From Bacteroidales bacterium (lineage in GTDB: Bacteria; Bacteroidota; Bacteroidia; Bacteroidales; Tenuifilaceae): a stretch of 64,000 nt of DNA. Shown piece by piece: positions 1 to 7,392 of the stretch (its first letter is position 1; every line of letters starts with the position of its first letter). The stretch lies in the NCBI GenBank assembly GCA_018056955.1, contig JAGPEQ010000001.1:63773-127772 (forward strand), given 5' to 3'. The notes beneath the pieces were generated by a model. That model ran no database searches, was not told the DNA's origin, and saw only the letters and a list, made by a program, of their open reading frames with translations. Made by a program: the position numbers and the translations under genes.

Positions 1-1
1 C

Positions 2-70
2 TGGAAATCGAACCCATCCAGCAACGATTACTGGTTGGCCATTACTATGTTCTTCGGTAGGCTGAAATAA
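2..70 (+). CDS. 3' end of a protein, possibly outer-membrane beta-barrel
   Basis: This is the last 22 codons of a gene that begins before the window. The visible tail reads NDYWLAITMFFGRLK and then stops. A short amphipathic strand with aromatic residues near the C-terminus is common in Bacteroidota beta-barrel proteins, so an outer-membrane protein is possible, but the fragment is too short to identify. Its stop codon directly touches the stop codon of the convergent TetR gene, with no spacer, which supports this frame being real. Confidence 0.35.
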   Translation, partial: WKSNPSSNDYWLAITMFFGRLK

Positions 71-1168
71 TTAGAGCGAGTTCAGATTATTCAAAAAGTT
101 TGTAGAATCATAATCCGGATTGAAACTCGGATTTTTAACGGTTTCACCAGTTACATAGTTAACATAACCCTTGATGTACTGGGTTGGAAGAGTGTACCTA
201 TATTCCTCAGCCTCATCGTCAAATTCCGGGGCAGTGTCGCACAATATATTTTCGATATAGGTATTAATACCCTTGCTACGAATTAGCTGTGCATACTTAT
301 CAAAAATATTTCTCGAAATCCCTATAACCACTATAAAATTCCCGTAGGGTTTATAAATGTTATGCTTATAAAGAAAGTCGAGCTTGTCATCAATAATTTG
401 TTCTGCTGAATTATGGAACGATTCAATATACTTGAAACCAGTTTTAAGAATTGAATCAACTACCTGCTTTTCACGGGTATAATGAATAAAGAAATAATAG
501 TTTTCGCCAAGGTAAGTGCCATCGAAAATAAATTTTAGCACTACTTCTTCAAATGTTTGTGTGGTACGGGTTGGTATTTCAAATCGAATTAGCTTATCGA
601 GCTGGGTATCAAATAGCGAGTAGAATTCCTTAGGGCTGTCGGGGTTGCTCCTGTTTAGGTAGAATAAAAGCATGCCCGGAATTTGGTACCGAAGAATTGT
701 TATTGCCTTCTCAGCACTACTCGACGATATGTACTCATTATTAATCAGGTAGTTCCATTGTGGTTTGCATAACCGCTCAAGAAGTGTAACAATTAGCTGC
801 GAGGTGTCCCTTTTCTTTTCAATCTTATTGATTTTTTCAAGGAAAAAAACATCGAAAATGCTGGGGTACTCCAAAAAGTATCCCACATAGCTTTTAATTA
901 TGGCTTTAAGCTTTTCAGGCCCATCGGGCAGGTTTCGGGTTTTTTCATCAACATACTCCTGACACTCCTCCGCAAAGTCGTTTATGCACTCGTTGATTAC
1001 ATCGGTAACATCCTTAAAGTAGTTATATAGGGTTGCATAGGAGTAGCCAGCCTGGTCGGCTATGTTACGAACGCTCATACTATCGATGCCCTCCCCCTTA
1101 AGGATTTCCTTAGCCGCTTCGATGAAGTAGCCACGCATCCGCTTCTCTTTAAGGAGTTTATTACGCAT
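71..1168 (-). CDS. TetR-family regulator with an extra C-terminal domain
   Basis: The first ~195 of 365 residues form a TetR-type repressor. The helix-turn-helix is near residues 26-52 (SVRNIADQAGYSYATLYNYF), followed by an all-helical ligand/dimer region. TetR proteins are usually about 200 residues, so residues ~205-365 are an added domain. That part has the motifs FFIHYTREKQVVDSILKTGF, YGNFIVVIGIS and LPTQYIKGYVNY. An HYT residue set followed by a helix ending in TGF resembles the start of ADP-ribosyltransferase-like folds, but I cannot name the family with confidence. Two palindromes just upstream probably serve as its own operators. It is divergent from the glycyl radical enzyme operon, so it may also control that operon; that is inference. 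Confidence 0.85.
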   Translation of the reverse strand: MRNKLLKEKRMRGYFIEAAKEILKGEGIDSMSVRNIADQAGYSYATLYNYFKDVTDVINECINDFAEECQEYVDEKTRNLPDGPEKLKAIIKSYVGYFLEYPSIFDVFFLEKINKIEKKRDTSQLIVTLLERLCKPQWNYLINNEYISSSSAEKAITILRYQIPGMLLFYLNRSNPDSPKEFYSLFDTQLDKLIRFEIPTRTTQTFEEVVLKFIFDGTYLGENYYFFIHYTREKQVVDSILKTGFKYIESFHNSAEQIIDDKLDFLYKHNIYKPYGNFIVVIGISRNIFDKYAQLIRSKGINTYIENILCDTAPEFDDEAEEYRYTLPTQYIKGYVNYVTGETVKNPSFNPDYDSTNFLNNLNSL

Positions 1169-1196
1169 CGATTTACTGAATTTTGTACAAATATAA

Positions 1197-1227
1197 TTAA
1201 CGCTGTTAATTTATTTAACAATGTTAA
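1197..1227. promoter_or_regulatory. Tandem palindromic operators TTAACnnnGTTAA upstream of tetR
   Basis: Two perfect 5-3-5 inverted repeats of the same form lie 18 bp apart centre to centre: TTAACGCTGTTAA (1197-1209) and TTAACAATGTTAA (1215-1227). They sit 29 and 47 bases upstream of the TetR start codon. Short palindromes at this place are what TetR-family autorepressors usually bind. Two identical half-site pairs almost two helical turns apart suggest cooperative binding of two dimers. No further copy is visible before the glycyl radical operon. Confidence 0.6.
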
Positions 1228-1313
1228 CTAAAAAAGATCAAACAAATACTATTTTTCCCTAAAAGTAAAGTTTCAGAAGCTTTCTTTTTAATTAAGTTTT
1301 GAAGAAAAATACT

Positions 1314-1550
1314 TTATGTTGATTCTCCAAAAAGCTTAAATACTTCAGCGATAAAACATTTATTGCATAAGGTAGAATCTGTAAACTGACTTTTCTCATT
1401 GCATTTCGGTGTAAAAAAACTTATTTTTGTTTGGAAATGATTAGGTAGCTCACATGAGCAGCAAACCGCTACATACGCTTTACCACAACAACGGCAAGGG
1501 TCTTTTTGCCTGCTGGATTTGCTGATTTTCCTTTTTCCAATATCTATTTT
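1314..1550 (-). CDS. Small cysteine-rich (zinc-ribbon/CWC-like) protein, no canonical start codon
   Basis: An open frame of 79 codons on the minus strand reads KSSRQKDPCRCCGKAYVAVC, then CSCELPNHF, a lysine/phenylalanine-rich stretch with another Cys, and ends with TLCNKCFIAEVFKLFGEST. The CxCCG, CCxC and CxxC groups resemble the small cysteine-rich CWC-type or zinc-ribbon proteins. The segment is more GC-rich than its flanks, as expected of coding DNA. No ATG, GTG or TTG lies in frame: the frame opens after TGA (1551-1553), and an upstream in-frame ATG (1593-1595) is cut off by TAA (1560-1562). It may start at ATT (1539-1541), or be a decayed or frameshifted gene. Confidence 0.5.
   Translation of the reverse strand, partial: KIDIGKRKISKSSRQKDPCRCCGKAYVAVCCSCELPNHFQTKISFFTPKCNEKSQFTDSTLCNKCFIAEVFKLFGEST
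1398..1429 (+). promoter_or_regulatory. Possible promoter for the hypE-hypD operon
   Basis: ATTG at 1398-1401 and TATTTTTG at 1422-1429 are 20 bp apart, matching the Bacteroidota -33/-7 arrangement. It would give a leader of about 170 nt before the activase gene. It lies antisense inside the cysteine-rich frame, so it could be coincidental. Confidence 0.3.
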
Positions 1551-1553
1551 TCA

Positions 1554-1578
1554 AAAGGATTAGAACGCTAATCCCTTT
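1554..1578. other. Hairpin upstream of hypE
   Basis: GGATTAG (1557-1563) pairs perfectly with CTAATCC (1568-1574) around a four-base AACG loop, and AAA/TTT extends the stem past one bulged C. No T-run follows, so it is not an ordinary terminator. It lies 30 bases before the activase start and just 5' of the cysteine-rich frame on the other strand. Confidence 0.35.
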
Positions 1579-1608
1579 AGTTGACATTCAATCATTTAAT
1601 TTTTTCAA

Positions 1609-2406
1609 ATGGAAAAAGGGTTAATTTTTGATATTCGACATTTTTCGGTTCACGACGGTCCTGGAATTAGAACTACTGTTTTCCTTAAGGGTTGTCCACT
1701 GCGCTGTGTTTGGTGCCACAACCCCGAAAGTCAAAAATATGAACCGGAAAAGGTTCAACGAACAACCAAACTCGATGGTAAGGAATACAACTCATCCGAA
1801 ACTATTGGTAGTTACATGACTGCCGAAGAGGTTTTTGACCAAGTAAAAACTCACATCCCAATATTCGACGAATCGGGGGGAGGGGTAACTTTCTCAGGTG
1901 GCGAACCGCTAATGCAACCAAAGTTTTTACTAAATACCCTTAAGCTTTGCCGGGCAAACGATATTCACACAGCAGTTGACACCTGTGGCTTTGCATTGCA
2001 TGAGGTCTTTAACTTGATTTTACCCTATACAAACCTTTTCCTTTTTGACTTGAAGTTGATTTCGCCCCAAAAGCATGAAAGTTACACCGGGCAACCAAAC
2101 CATGTAATATTCAAAAACCTTTTCTTACTTGAGCTTAATAACGCCCCAACAATAATAAGAATCCCTCTTATTCCAGGAATAACCGATGACCAAACCAATC
2201 TTGAGGCCATTAAATCAGTATTAAAACCATTGAGGTGTGTTAAGCGTATCGATTTACTACCCTACCACCATATGGCTAAAGATAAATACCGCCGTATGAA
2301 TTTACCCTATAAGCTAGACGATCTTAATCCATATAATGCCAATCAACTTGGCGAAATTAAATCATTCTTTAATGATATAGATATTCCTGTAACAATTGGA
2401 GGTTAA
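1609..2406 (+). CDS. hypE: Glycyl radical enzyme activating enzyme (radical SAM)
   Basis: This radical SAM enzyme installs the glycyl radical on its partner dehydratase, using S-adenosylmethionine and a [4Fe-4S] cluster. The cluster motif CPLRCVWC provides Cys29, Cys33 and Cys36; FSGGEP further on is the SAM-binding GGE motif. Unlike many activases of this group it has no inserted ferredoxin-like cysteine cluster after the first motif: the stretch that follows carries no Cys pairs, and the 265-residue length fits the short form. It lies 20 bp upstream of the glycyl radical enzyme gene, so the pairing is clear. The name hypE follows from identifying the partner as HypD. Confidence 0.85.
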   Translation: MEKGLIFDIRHFSVHDGPGIRTTVFLKGCPLRCVWCHNPESQKYEPEKVQRTTKLDGKEYNSSETIGSYMTAEEVFDQVKTHIPIFDESGGGVTFSGGEPLMQPKFLLNTLKLCRANDIHTAVDTCGFALHEVFNLILPYTNLFLFDLKLISPQKHESYTGQPNHVIFKNLFLLELNNAPTIIRIPLIPGITDDQTNLEAIKSVLKPLRCVKRIDLLPYHHMAKDKYRRMNLPYKLDDLNPYNANQLGEIKSFFNDIDIPVTIGG

Positions 2407-2426
2407 ACACAACAAAGTCTTACATT

Positions 2427-4784
2427 ATGATGACAGAACGAATTCAGCAACTCCGCAAACAAAGTCTCAATGCTGTAAACACACTTTCAGCTGAGCGTGC
2501 ATTGCTGGTAACCGAATACTACAAAAAGGCCGATAGTAATTTACCTATACCCATCCTTAGGGCAAGGGCCTTTGAGCATATCATGTTAAACAAAAAGATT
2601 TGTATCAACCCGGGCGAGCTGATTGTTGGTGAACGCGGACCAGCCCCCAAGGCTGCACCAACCTACCCTGAGGTTTGCTTGCATAGCCTCGACGATTTGG
2701 AGATTATTAACTCCCGCCCTAAGGTTTCGTTTAGGGTTGATGAAGAAACACGTGAAGTTTATCGCAATATCATTATACCCTACTGGACAGGTAAAACCTT
2801 ACGTGAAAAAATTTTTGCTTGGCTAAGCAATGAATGGCATCAGGCCTATAGCGCAGGTGTTTTTACTGAGTTTCAGGAACAAAGGGCACCCGGACATACG
2901 GTATCGGGTAGAAAGGTATTCCAAAAGGGAATGCTCGACCTGATTAATGACATCGATTCATCGCTTAAATGCATTAAACAAGAAGCAAATACAAGGGAAA
3001 AGGTTAATGAGCTGGAGGCCATGCGAATTGTAGCAAATGCCATAATTGGCTTTGCCAATCGCTATGCCGATAACCTACATCTACTGGCTGAAAAGGAAAC
3101 CGATGAAAACCGGAAGGCCGAACTGCAAAAAATGGAAGTTATTTGCCGCAGAGTGCCAACTCATGCTCCACAAAACTTTCACGAGGCGCTTCAGCATTAC
3201 TGGTTTATTCATATTGGTGTAATAACTGAACTTAATCCCTGGGATTCATTCAACCCGGGTAGGCTGGACCAGCACCTTTACCCTTTTTACCGTCGGGATA
3301 TCGAAAACGGGACCATTACCCAGGAGCAGGCCATTGAGCTTCTGCAAGCTTTCTGGGTTAAGTTTAACAATCACCCATCGCCTCCCAAAATGGGTGTTAC
3401 TGCACAGGAAAGTAACACATATACCGATTTTGCGCTTATTAATCTTGGCGGGGTTAAGGAAGACGGTTCCGATGCTGTAAATGAGCTTACATACATCATT
3501 CTCGACGTTATTGAGGAAATGCGATTGCTGCAGCCCAGCAGCATGGTTCAGGTAAGTAAGAAAAACCCTGATAGGTTTGTAAAGAGAGCCGTAAAAATAA
3601 CCAAGACAGGATTCGGACAACCCTCGTTTTTTAGCACCGATGCAATTGTTCAGCAGCTTTTGAGTCAAGGAAAATCGTTGGTTGATGCCCGAAATGGCGG
3701 CGCCAGTGGTTGTGTGGAAACTGGTGCATTTGGAACAGAGGCATACTTCCTAACTGGTTACTTTAACCTTAACAAGGTTCTTGAAATCACGCTCAATAAT
3801 GGCGTTGACCCCTTAACCGGCAAAAAAATTGGTCTGGAAACCGGCAATCCAGAAAACTTCAAATCATTTGAGGAATTCTACGAAGCCTTTGAACGCCAAC
3901 TTAACTACTTTATCGACATTAAAATTGAAGGCAACCTAGTAGTTGAAAAACTTTGGGCAATGAACATGCCTGTTCCATTCCTTTCGCTACTTATTGACGA
4001 TTGCATTGCCAACGCAACCGACTATAACGCTGGAGGTGCACGCTATAACACTAGCTATATTCAGGGGGTTGGACTAGGAAGTATCACCGATAATCTGACC
4101 GCAATTAGAAAACACGTTTACGAAGATGGTAGCATTGGAATGAAAGAGATGTTGTTCGCATTATCGTCAAACTTTGATGGTTACGATGAATTTCGCTATA
4201 AACTGATTTATGAAACCCCAAAGTGGGGAAACAACGACGAGTATGCCGACAGACATGCAGTAATGGTTTTTAATAGTTTTTACAAGGCTGTAAACGGACG
4301 CCCAACATACCGTGGTGGGGTATTTCGCATAAATATGTTACCCACCACCAGCCATGTTTACTTTGGGAGCAAAATTGGTGCTATGCCCGATGGCCGGAAG
4401 GCCTTTGAGCCGCTAAGCGAAGGGATTAGCCCAGTTCAGGGTGCTGACCGTAAAGGGCCTACAGGAGTAATCCTTTCGTGCTCCAAAATTGACCATATTA
4501 AAACAGGAGGAACGCTTCTTAACCAAAAATTCTCGCCCTTGTTTTTCAGCACCGATGAAAGCCTTGATAAACTTGTGATGCTAATACGCAGCTACTTTAA
4601 GCTCGATGGACACCACATTCAATTCAATGTGGTGAGCGCCAATACCCTACGCGATGCGCAAAAACATCCAGAAAAATACCGCGACCTGATTGTTCGCGTT
4701 GCTGGCTACTCCGACTACTTTAACGATTTGGGCGAGGCCTTGCAAAACGAAATTATTCGAAGAACTGAGCATGAATCATTGTAA
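2427..4784 (+). CDS. hypD: Glycyl radical enzyme, trans-4-hydroxy-L-proline dehydratase type
   Basis: The 785-residue protein is a full-length glycyl radical dehydratase of the pyruvate formate-lyase superfamily. The thiyl/acid pair is in SGCVETG (Cys429, Glu431) and the glycyl radical site is RVAGYSDYF (Gly760). The 331-residue spacing equals that of clostridial HypD (Cys434, Gly765, from memory). Segments such as EQRAPGHTV, QPSSMVQVSKK, CSKIDHIKTGGTLLNQ and DGHHIQFNV are very like HypD rather than glycerol or choline lyases. HypD removes water from trans-4-hydroxy-L-proline to give pyrroline-5-carboxylate, which proline synthesis or degradation enzymes then use. No P5C reductase gene is in the window. 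The enzyme is oxygen-sensitive, implying anaerobic growth. Confidence 0.82.
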   Translation: MMTERIQQLRKQSLNAVNTLSAERALLVTEYYKKADSNLPIPILRARAFEHIMLNKKICINPGELIVGERGPAPKAAPTYPEVCLHSLDDLEIINSRPKVSFRVDEETREVYRNIIIPYWTGKTLREKIFAWLSNEWHQAYSAGVFTEFQEQRAPGHTVSGRKVFQKGMLDLINDIDSSLKCIKQEANTREKVNELEAMRIVANAIIGFANRYADNLHLLAEKETDENRKAELQKMEVICRRVPTHAPQNFHEALQHYWFIHIGVITELNPWDSFNPGRLDQHLYPFYRRDIENGTITQEQAIELLQAFWVKFNNHPSPPKMGVTAQESNTYTDFALINLGGVKEDGSDAVNELTYIILDVIEEMRLLQPSSMVQVSKKNPDRFVKRAVKITKTGFGQPSFFSTDAIVQQLLSQGKSLVDARNGGASGCVETGAFGTEAYFLTGYFNLNKVLEITLNNGVDPLTGKKIGLETGNPENFKSFEEFYEAFERQLNYFIDIKIEGNLVVEKLWAMNMPVPFLSLLIDDCIANATDYNAGGARYNTSYIQGVGLGSITDNLTAIRKHVYEDGSIGMKEMLFALSSNFDGYDEFRYKLIYETPKWGNNDEYADRHAVMVFNSFYKAVNGRPTYRGGVFRINMLPTTSHVYFGSKIGAMPDGRKAFEPLSEGISPVQGADRKGPTGVILSCSKIDHIKTGGTLLNQKFSPLFFSTDESLDKLVMLIRSYFKLDGHHIQFNVVSANTLRDAQKHPEKYRDLIVRVAGYSDYFNDLGEALQNEIIRRTEHESL

Positions 4785-4797
4785 AGTATTATTTTAG

Positions 4798-6117
4798 ATG
4801 AACCTTACACAAACAGTTATGAAGCGAATTTTCTCACCCCTCTTGCTTTTGATTGTTATTTGCTTGTTCCTACTGGGTTTTCAGCGGCAAAATCCTGTTG
4901 CTGAGCAAGTTCTTAAATCAATACCTATTGTCGATAGTTTTAAGGTGATTGATAACGACCCCTTATTTCAAACAACATACGAGGTATGGTTTAGCGTTCC
5001 GCTTGACCACAATAACCCAAATAGCGAAAAATTTCCTTTAAGGGCATACTATTCGCACCGAAGCTTTACGCGTCCCATGGTGGTAGTAATTGACGGGTAT
5101 ACTATGTACACCTCTCGCCCCAATGAACTTACCCGTATTCTGGAAGCAAATCAGCTAACCATTGAACATCGGTTCTTTTCCAAAAGCCGTCCTAAGGATT
5201 CCATTCCATGGAGTTACCTTAACATACGTCAGGCTGCAGCCGACGCGCATGCTGTAATATCGGCATTTAAACCCCACTACCAGGGGAAATGGATTTCGAC
5301 TGGTATAAGCAAGAGCGGACAGGCCACCATTTTCCACCGCAGGTTTTACCCAAACGACGTTGATGTTAGCGTTCCTTACGTGGCTCCACTTAACTTTTCA
5401 AGTGAAGATAAACGTGTTTACGAATTCCTTAGCAAGGTAGGCTCTGCCGAATGCCGAAAAAAAATTAGAGAATTTCAAATTGCACTCTTTAGGAATAAGA
5501 ACACCTTACTCCCAATGTTCGAGGTCCTTGCTCAAAAAAACAACTGGCAATTTACCATGGGAATTGGTCGTGCATACGACTTAAGCGTACTTGAGTATGA
5601 GTTTGCCTTTTGGCAATGGGGGTATAGCTGCTCCGATATCCCTACAGGCAACTCACAGCCTTCGGTTCTTTTTGAGCATTGGTCTCAGATAAATCCCTTT
5701 ACCTTTTTTGAGGAAAAAGAAATAGAAAAGGTAAGGCCATTCTTCTATCAGGCAATGACCCAAATAGGAATGTATGGCTATAACATAGAGCCATTCAGGA
5801 ACTACCTCCCCGATAAAAAGAATATCACCTTTGAGTTTACCCTTCCTAAGGGTCACACGGTGAACTTCGACTCTTCAGCCATGCTCGATGTTTACAGGTG
5901 GGTAAGGGATTCGGGCAACTACATGCTCTACATTTACGGACAGAACGACGCATGGAGTTCAACCGCAGTTGACCCCGGGACAAAAACCAATGCAGTTAAA
6001 ATGGTTTGCCCGTCAGGTAGCCACTCAACCCGCATTAAGGATTTCCCAAAACCGCTGCGCGATAGTATCTATATCACCCTTGAAAGATGGCTTGAAATGC
6101 CGGTTGGTAGAAAGTAA
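4798..6117 (+). CDS. Secreted S37-family prolyl aminopeptidase (PS-10 type)
   Basis: The protein (439 residues) starts with a signal anchor/peptide (KRIFSPLLLLIVICLFLLGF); an in-frame ATG at 4819 would give a more typical signal sequence. The body looks like the PS-10/S37 serine peptidases, alpha/beta-hydrolase enzymes that release tri- or tetrapeptides ending in proline. The likely nucleophile is Ser171 in STGISKSGQ. GSHSTRI near the C-terminus is a plausible site for the catalytic His. It follows the hydroxyproline dehydratase by 13 bp and ends in a strong terminator, so the three genes form one operon. The context suggests that it cleaves collagen-like, proline-rich peptides outside the cytoplasm. 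Confidence 0.75.
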   Translation: MNLTQTVMKRIFSPLLLLIVICLFLLGFQRQNPVAEQVLKSIPIVDSFKVIDNDPLFQTTYEVWFSVPLDHNNPNSEKFPLRAYYSHRSFTRPMVVVIDGYTMYTSRPNELTRILEANQLTIEHRFFSKSRPKDSIPWSYLNIRQAAADAHAVISAFKPHYQGKWISTGISKSGQATIFHRRFYPNDVDVSVPYVAPLNFSSEDKRVYEFLSKVGSAECRKKIREFQIALFRNKNTLLPMFEVLAQKNNWQFTMGIGRAYDLSVLEYEFAFWQWGYSCSDIPTGNSQPSVLFEHWSQINPFTFFEEKEIEKVRPFFYQAMTQIGMYGYNIEPFRNYLPDKKNITFEFTLPKGHTVNFDSSAMLDVYRWVRDSGNYMLYIYGQNDAWSSTAVDPGTKTNAVKMVCPSGSHSTRIKDFPKPLRDSIYITLERWLEMPVGRK

Positions 6118-6119
6118 AA

Positions 6120-6146
6120 AAATGCAACCTTTACCGGGTTGCATTT
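6120..6146. terminator. Bidirectional terminator between peptidase and SOD genes
   Basis: AAATGCAACC (6120-6129) pairs with GGTTGCATTT (6137-6146) around a 7-base loop, followed by more Ts on the plus strand and preceded by As that form the T-tract for the minus strand. It lies between convergent genes. Confidence 0.9.
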
Positions 6147-6161
6147 TTTCTGGGGGAAAAA

Positions 6162-6863
6162 TTACTTTTTCTTAATCGCTTCATTGTATAGCTCCGATAC
6201 AATTTCCCAGTTTATAAGGCTCCAAAAGTTATTTACGTATTCAGCACGCCTATTCTGGTATTTAAGGTAGTAAGCGTGTTCCCAAACATCAATCCCTATA
6301 AGGGGGATGCCCTTAAAATCGGACACATCCATTAGCGGATTATCCTGATTGGGAGTAGAGCCAATTTTGAGCTTTCCATTGCCATCGACCACAAGCCAGG
6401 CCCAACCGCAACCAAAACGTTTTAGTGCAGCATCGTTCATTTGAGCAATAAGGTTTTCAACTGAACCAAACTCATCGGCTATTGCTTTATTTAGGGTTGG
6501 GCTCAAACCCTTTCGATTCCCAGGTTTTAGTATTTCCCAGTAAAGTACATGGTTATAGTATCCCCCTCCGTTATTCCTAATTCCAGCAGGGTACTCGGAC
6601 ACTTTTGCAAAAATTTCATTAAGCGATTTTTCGGTCAGCTTTAAGTCACTAGCCTGCTTTAAAAAATTATCGAAGTAAGCCTTGTGGTGACGGCTGTAGT
6701 GAATTTCAACGGTTAGAGCATCAATTGCTGGCTCTAAAGCTGCGTATTGGTAAGGCAATTGGTAAAAATTGAGTTCCGATACCCTTTGTGTTAAAAGAGT
6801 ATTTTGTGCCATGGAAAATACTGATATCGCAGTGGCTAAAAATGTAATAATTATCCTATTCAT
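6162..6863 (-). CDS. Exported Fe/Mn superoxide dismutase
   Basis: The enzyme converts superoxide to hydrogen peroxide and oxygen. All four metal ligands of the family are recognisable: His in TVEIHYSRHH, His in YYNHVLYWE, and Asp and His in GIDVWEHAYYLKY. Gly in GGGYYNH and Gln in NQDNPL fit Mn-type or cambialistic second-sphere geometry. I start at the second Met because AGGA lies a few bases upstream and the result is a clean signal peptide (NRIIITFLATAISVFSMAQ). A longer start 30 bases upstream is possible. Most bacterial Fe/Mn SODs are cytoplasmic, so export points to defence of the periplasm or surface. Confidence 0.92.
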   Translation of the reverse strand: MNRIIITFLATAISVFSMAQNTLLTQRVSELNFYQLPYQYAALEPAIDALTVEIHYSRHHKAYFDNFLKQASDLKLTEKSLNEIFAKVSEYPAGIRNNGGGYYNHVLYWEILKPGNRKGLSPTLNKAIADEFGSVENLIAQMNDAALKRFGCGWAWLVVDGNGKLKIGSTPNQDNPLMDVSDFKGIPLIGIDVWEHAYYLKYQNRRAEYVNNFWSLINWEIVSELYNEAIKKK

Positions 6864-6932
6864 GATTCCTGAATTTTTTTGTATAAACAACACACAGGAG
6901 TGAAAAGTTCAAGAAAATAAGTGCTATAACTT

Positions 6933-6975
6933 AAACCCAAGGGCCATGAATTAACGACTTCAGCCAGTCTAATTA
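6933..6975. repeat. Imperfect direct repeat, copy 1
   Basis: This 43-bp unit matches the copy at 7051-7093 at 33 of 43 positions without gaps. Shared cores include GCCATG, ATTAAC and CTAATTA. The copies are 118 bp apart. Confidence 0.6.
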
Positions 6976-7050
6976 TAGAGGAATGAATCGGAATATACAG
7001 AATATGATGGAGTTAGAGGAAGTTAGAGGAATAGTAAAATGTGAACGGTT

Positions 7051-7093
7051 AAACCAAACTGCCATGGATTAACAAATACAACCGGGCTAATTA
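7051..7093. repeat. Imperfect direct repeat, copy 2
   Basis: Second copy of the unit at 6933-6975, with the same orientation and length and 77 percent identity by hand alignment. Confidence 0.6.
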
Positions 7094-7363
7094 AAATGTG
7101 AATACAGAAACATTTTATTGGAAATTCGCTAATTGAAAAATTCAATTTTTCGAATTGACTAATAAAAACAAATCATTCCGCGATCTCGGAATGAAAGATT
7201 TTGAAAAGTCGGGGTTATCTCGATAAGTCAATAGAAGCAGGATGTTTAAATGTTTTTTCTATTGGCTTCTCGGTTAAATAGCAAGCACTTAAAAGACTCT
7301 CAAATAGTATTCAGAGTATATTTTTGCCGTTGTTTACAGATAAATATGCAGTAAAATAATAGT

Positions 7364-7388
7364 TCTGGGTAAAATCAATTAACCCAGA
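7364..7388 (-). terminator. Hairpin downstream of nadB
   Basis: TCTGGGT and ACCCAGA pair perfectly around an 11-base loop, just past the nadB stop codon. The following minus-strand sequence (ACTATTATTTTA) is only moderately T-rich, so termination may be weak. Confidence 0.5.
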
Positions 7389-7392
7389 CATC

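Larger units (their letters stand above)
6864..7363. other. 500-bp intergenic region with repeats and hairpins, no gene seen
   Basis: Stop codons are frequent in all frames and no convincing coding frame is seen. It holds a 43-bp imperfect direct repeat, a tandem 10-mer (AGTTAGAGGA, 7011-7030), a palindrome GAAAAATT-C-AATTTTTC (7135-7151), a hairpin CATTCCG/CGGAATG (7174-7193) and a longer stem CAATAGAA/TTCTATTG (7229-7264). A lone TATTTTTG at 7319-7326 resembles a -7 box pointing towards the 3' end of nadB. A structured RNA or a decayed element is possible. Confidence 0.4.

Noticed and set aside
1454-1525. A 23-codon plus-strand leader peptide frame before hypE (ends FACWIC, stop TGA)
   Set aside because: It is antisense to the cysteine-rich minus-strand frame, which explains its composition and its Cys codons better. 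The weak upstream promoter alone is not enough.
3246-3668. A 140-codon minus-strand frame inside hypD
   Set aside because: It is a shadow of a strongly conserved enzyme gene and shows no family features.
3711-3719. Pyruvate formate-lyase or glycerol dehydratase identity for the glycyl radical enzyme
   Set aside because: PFL has two adjacent active-site cysteines; here a single Cys with Val-Glu is seen. Long stretches match HypD better than glycerol or choline enzymes.
7319-7326. TATTTTTG box as a promoter for an unknown RNA
   Set aside because: There is no -33 partner and it points only into the 3' end of nadB; chance is likely in AT-rich DNA.
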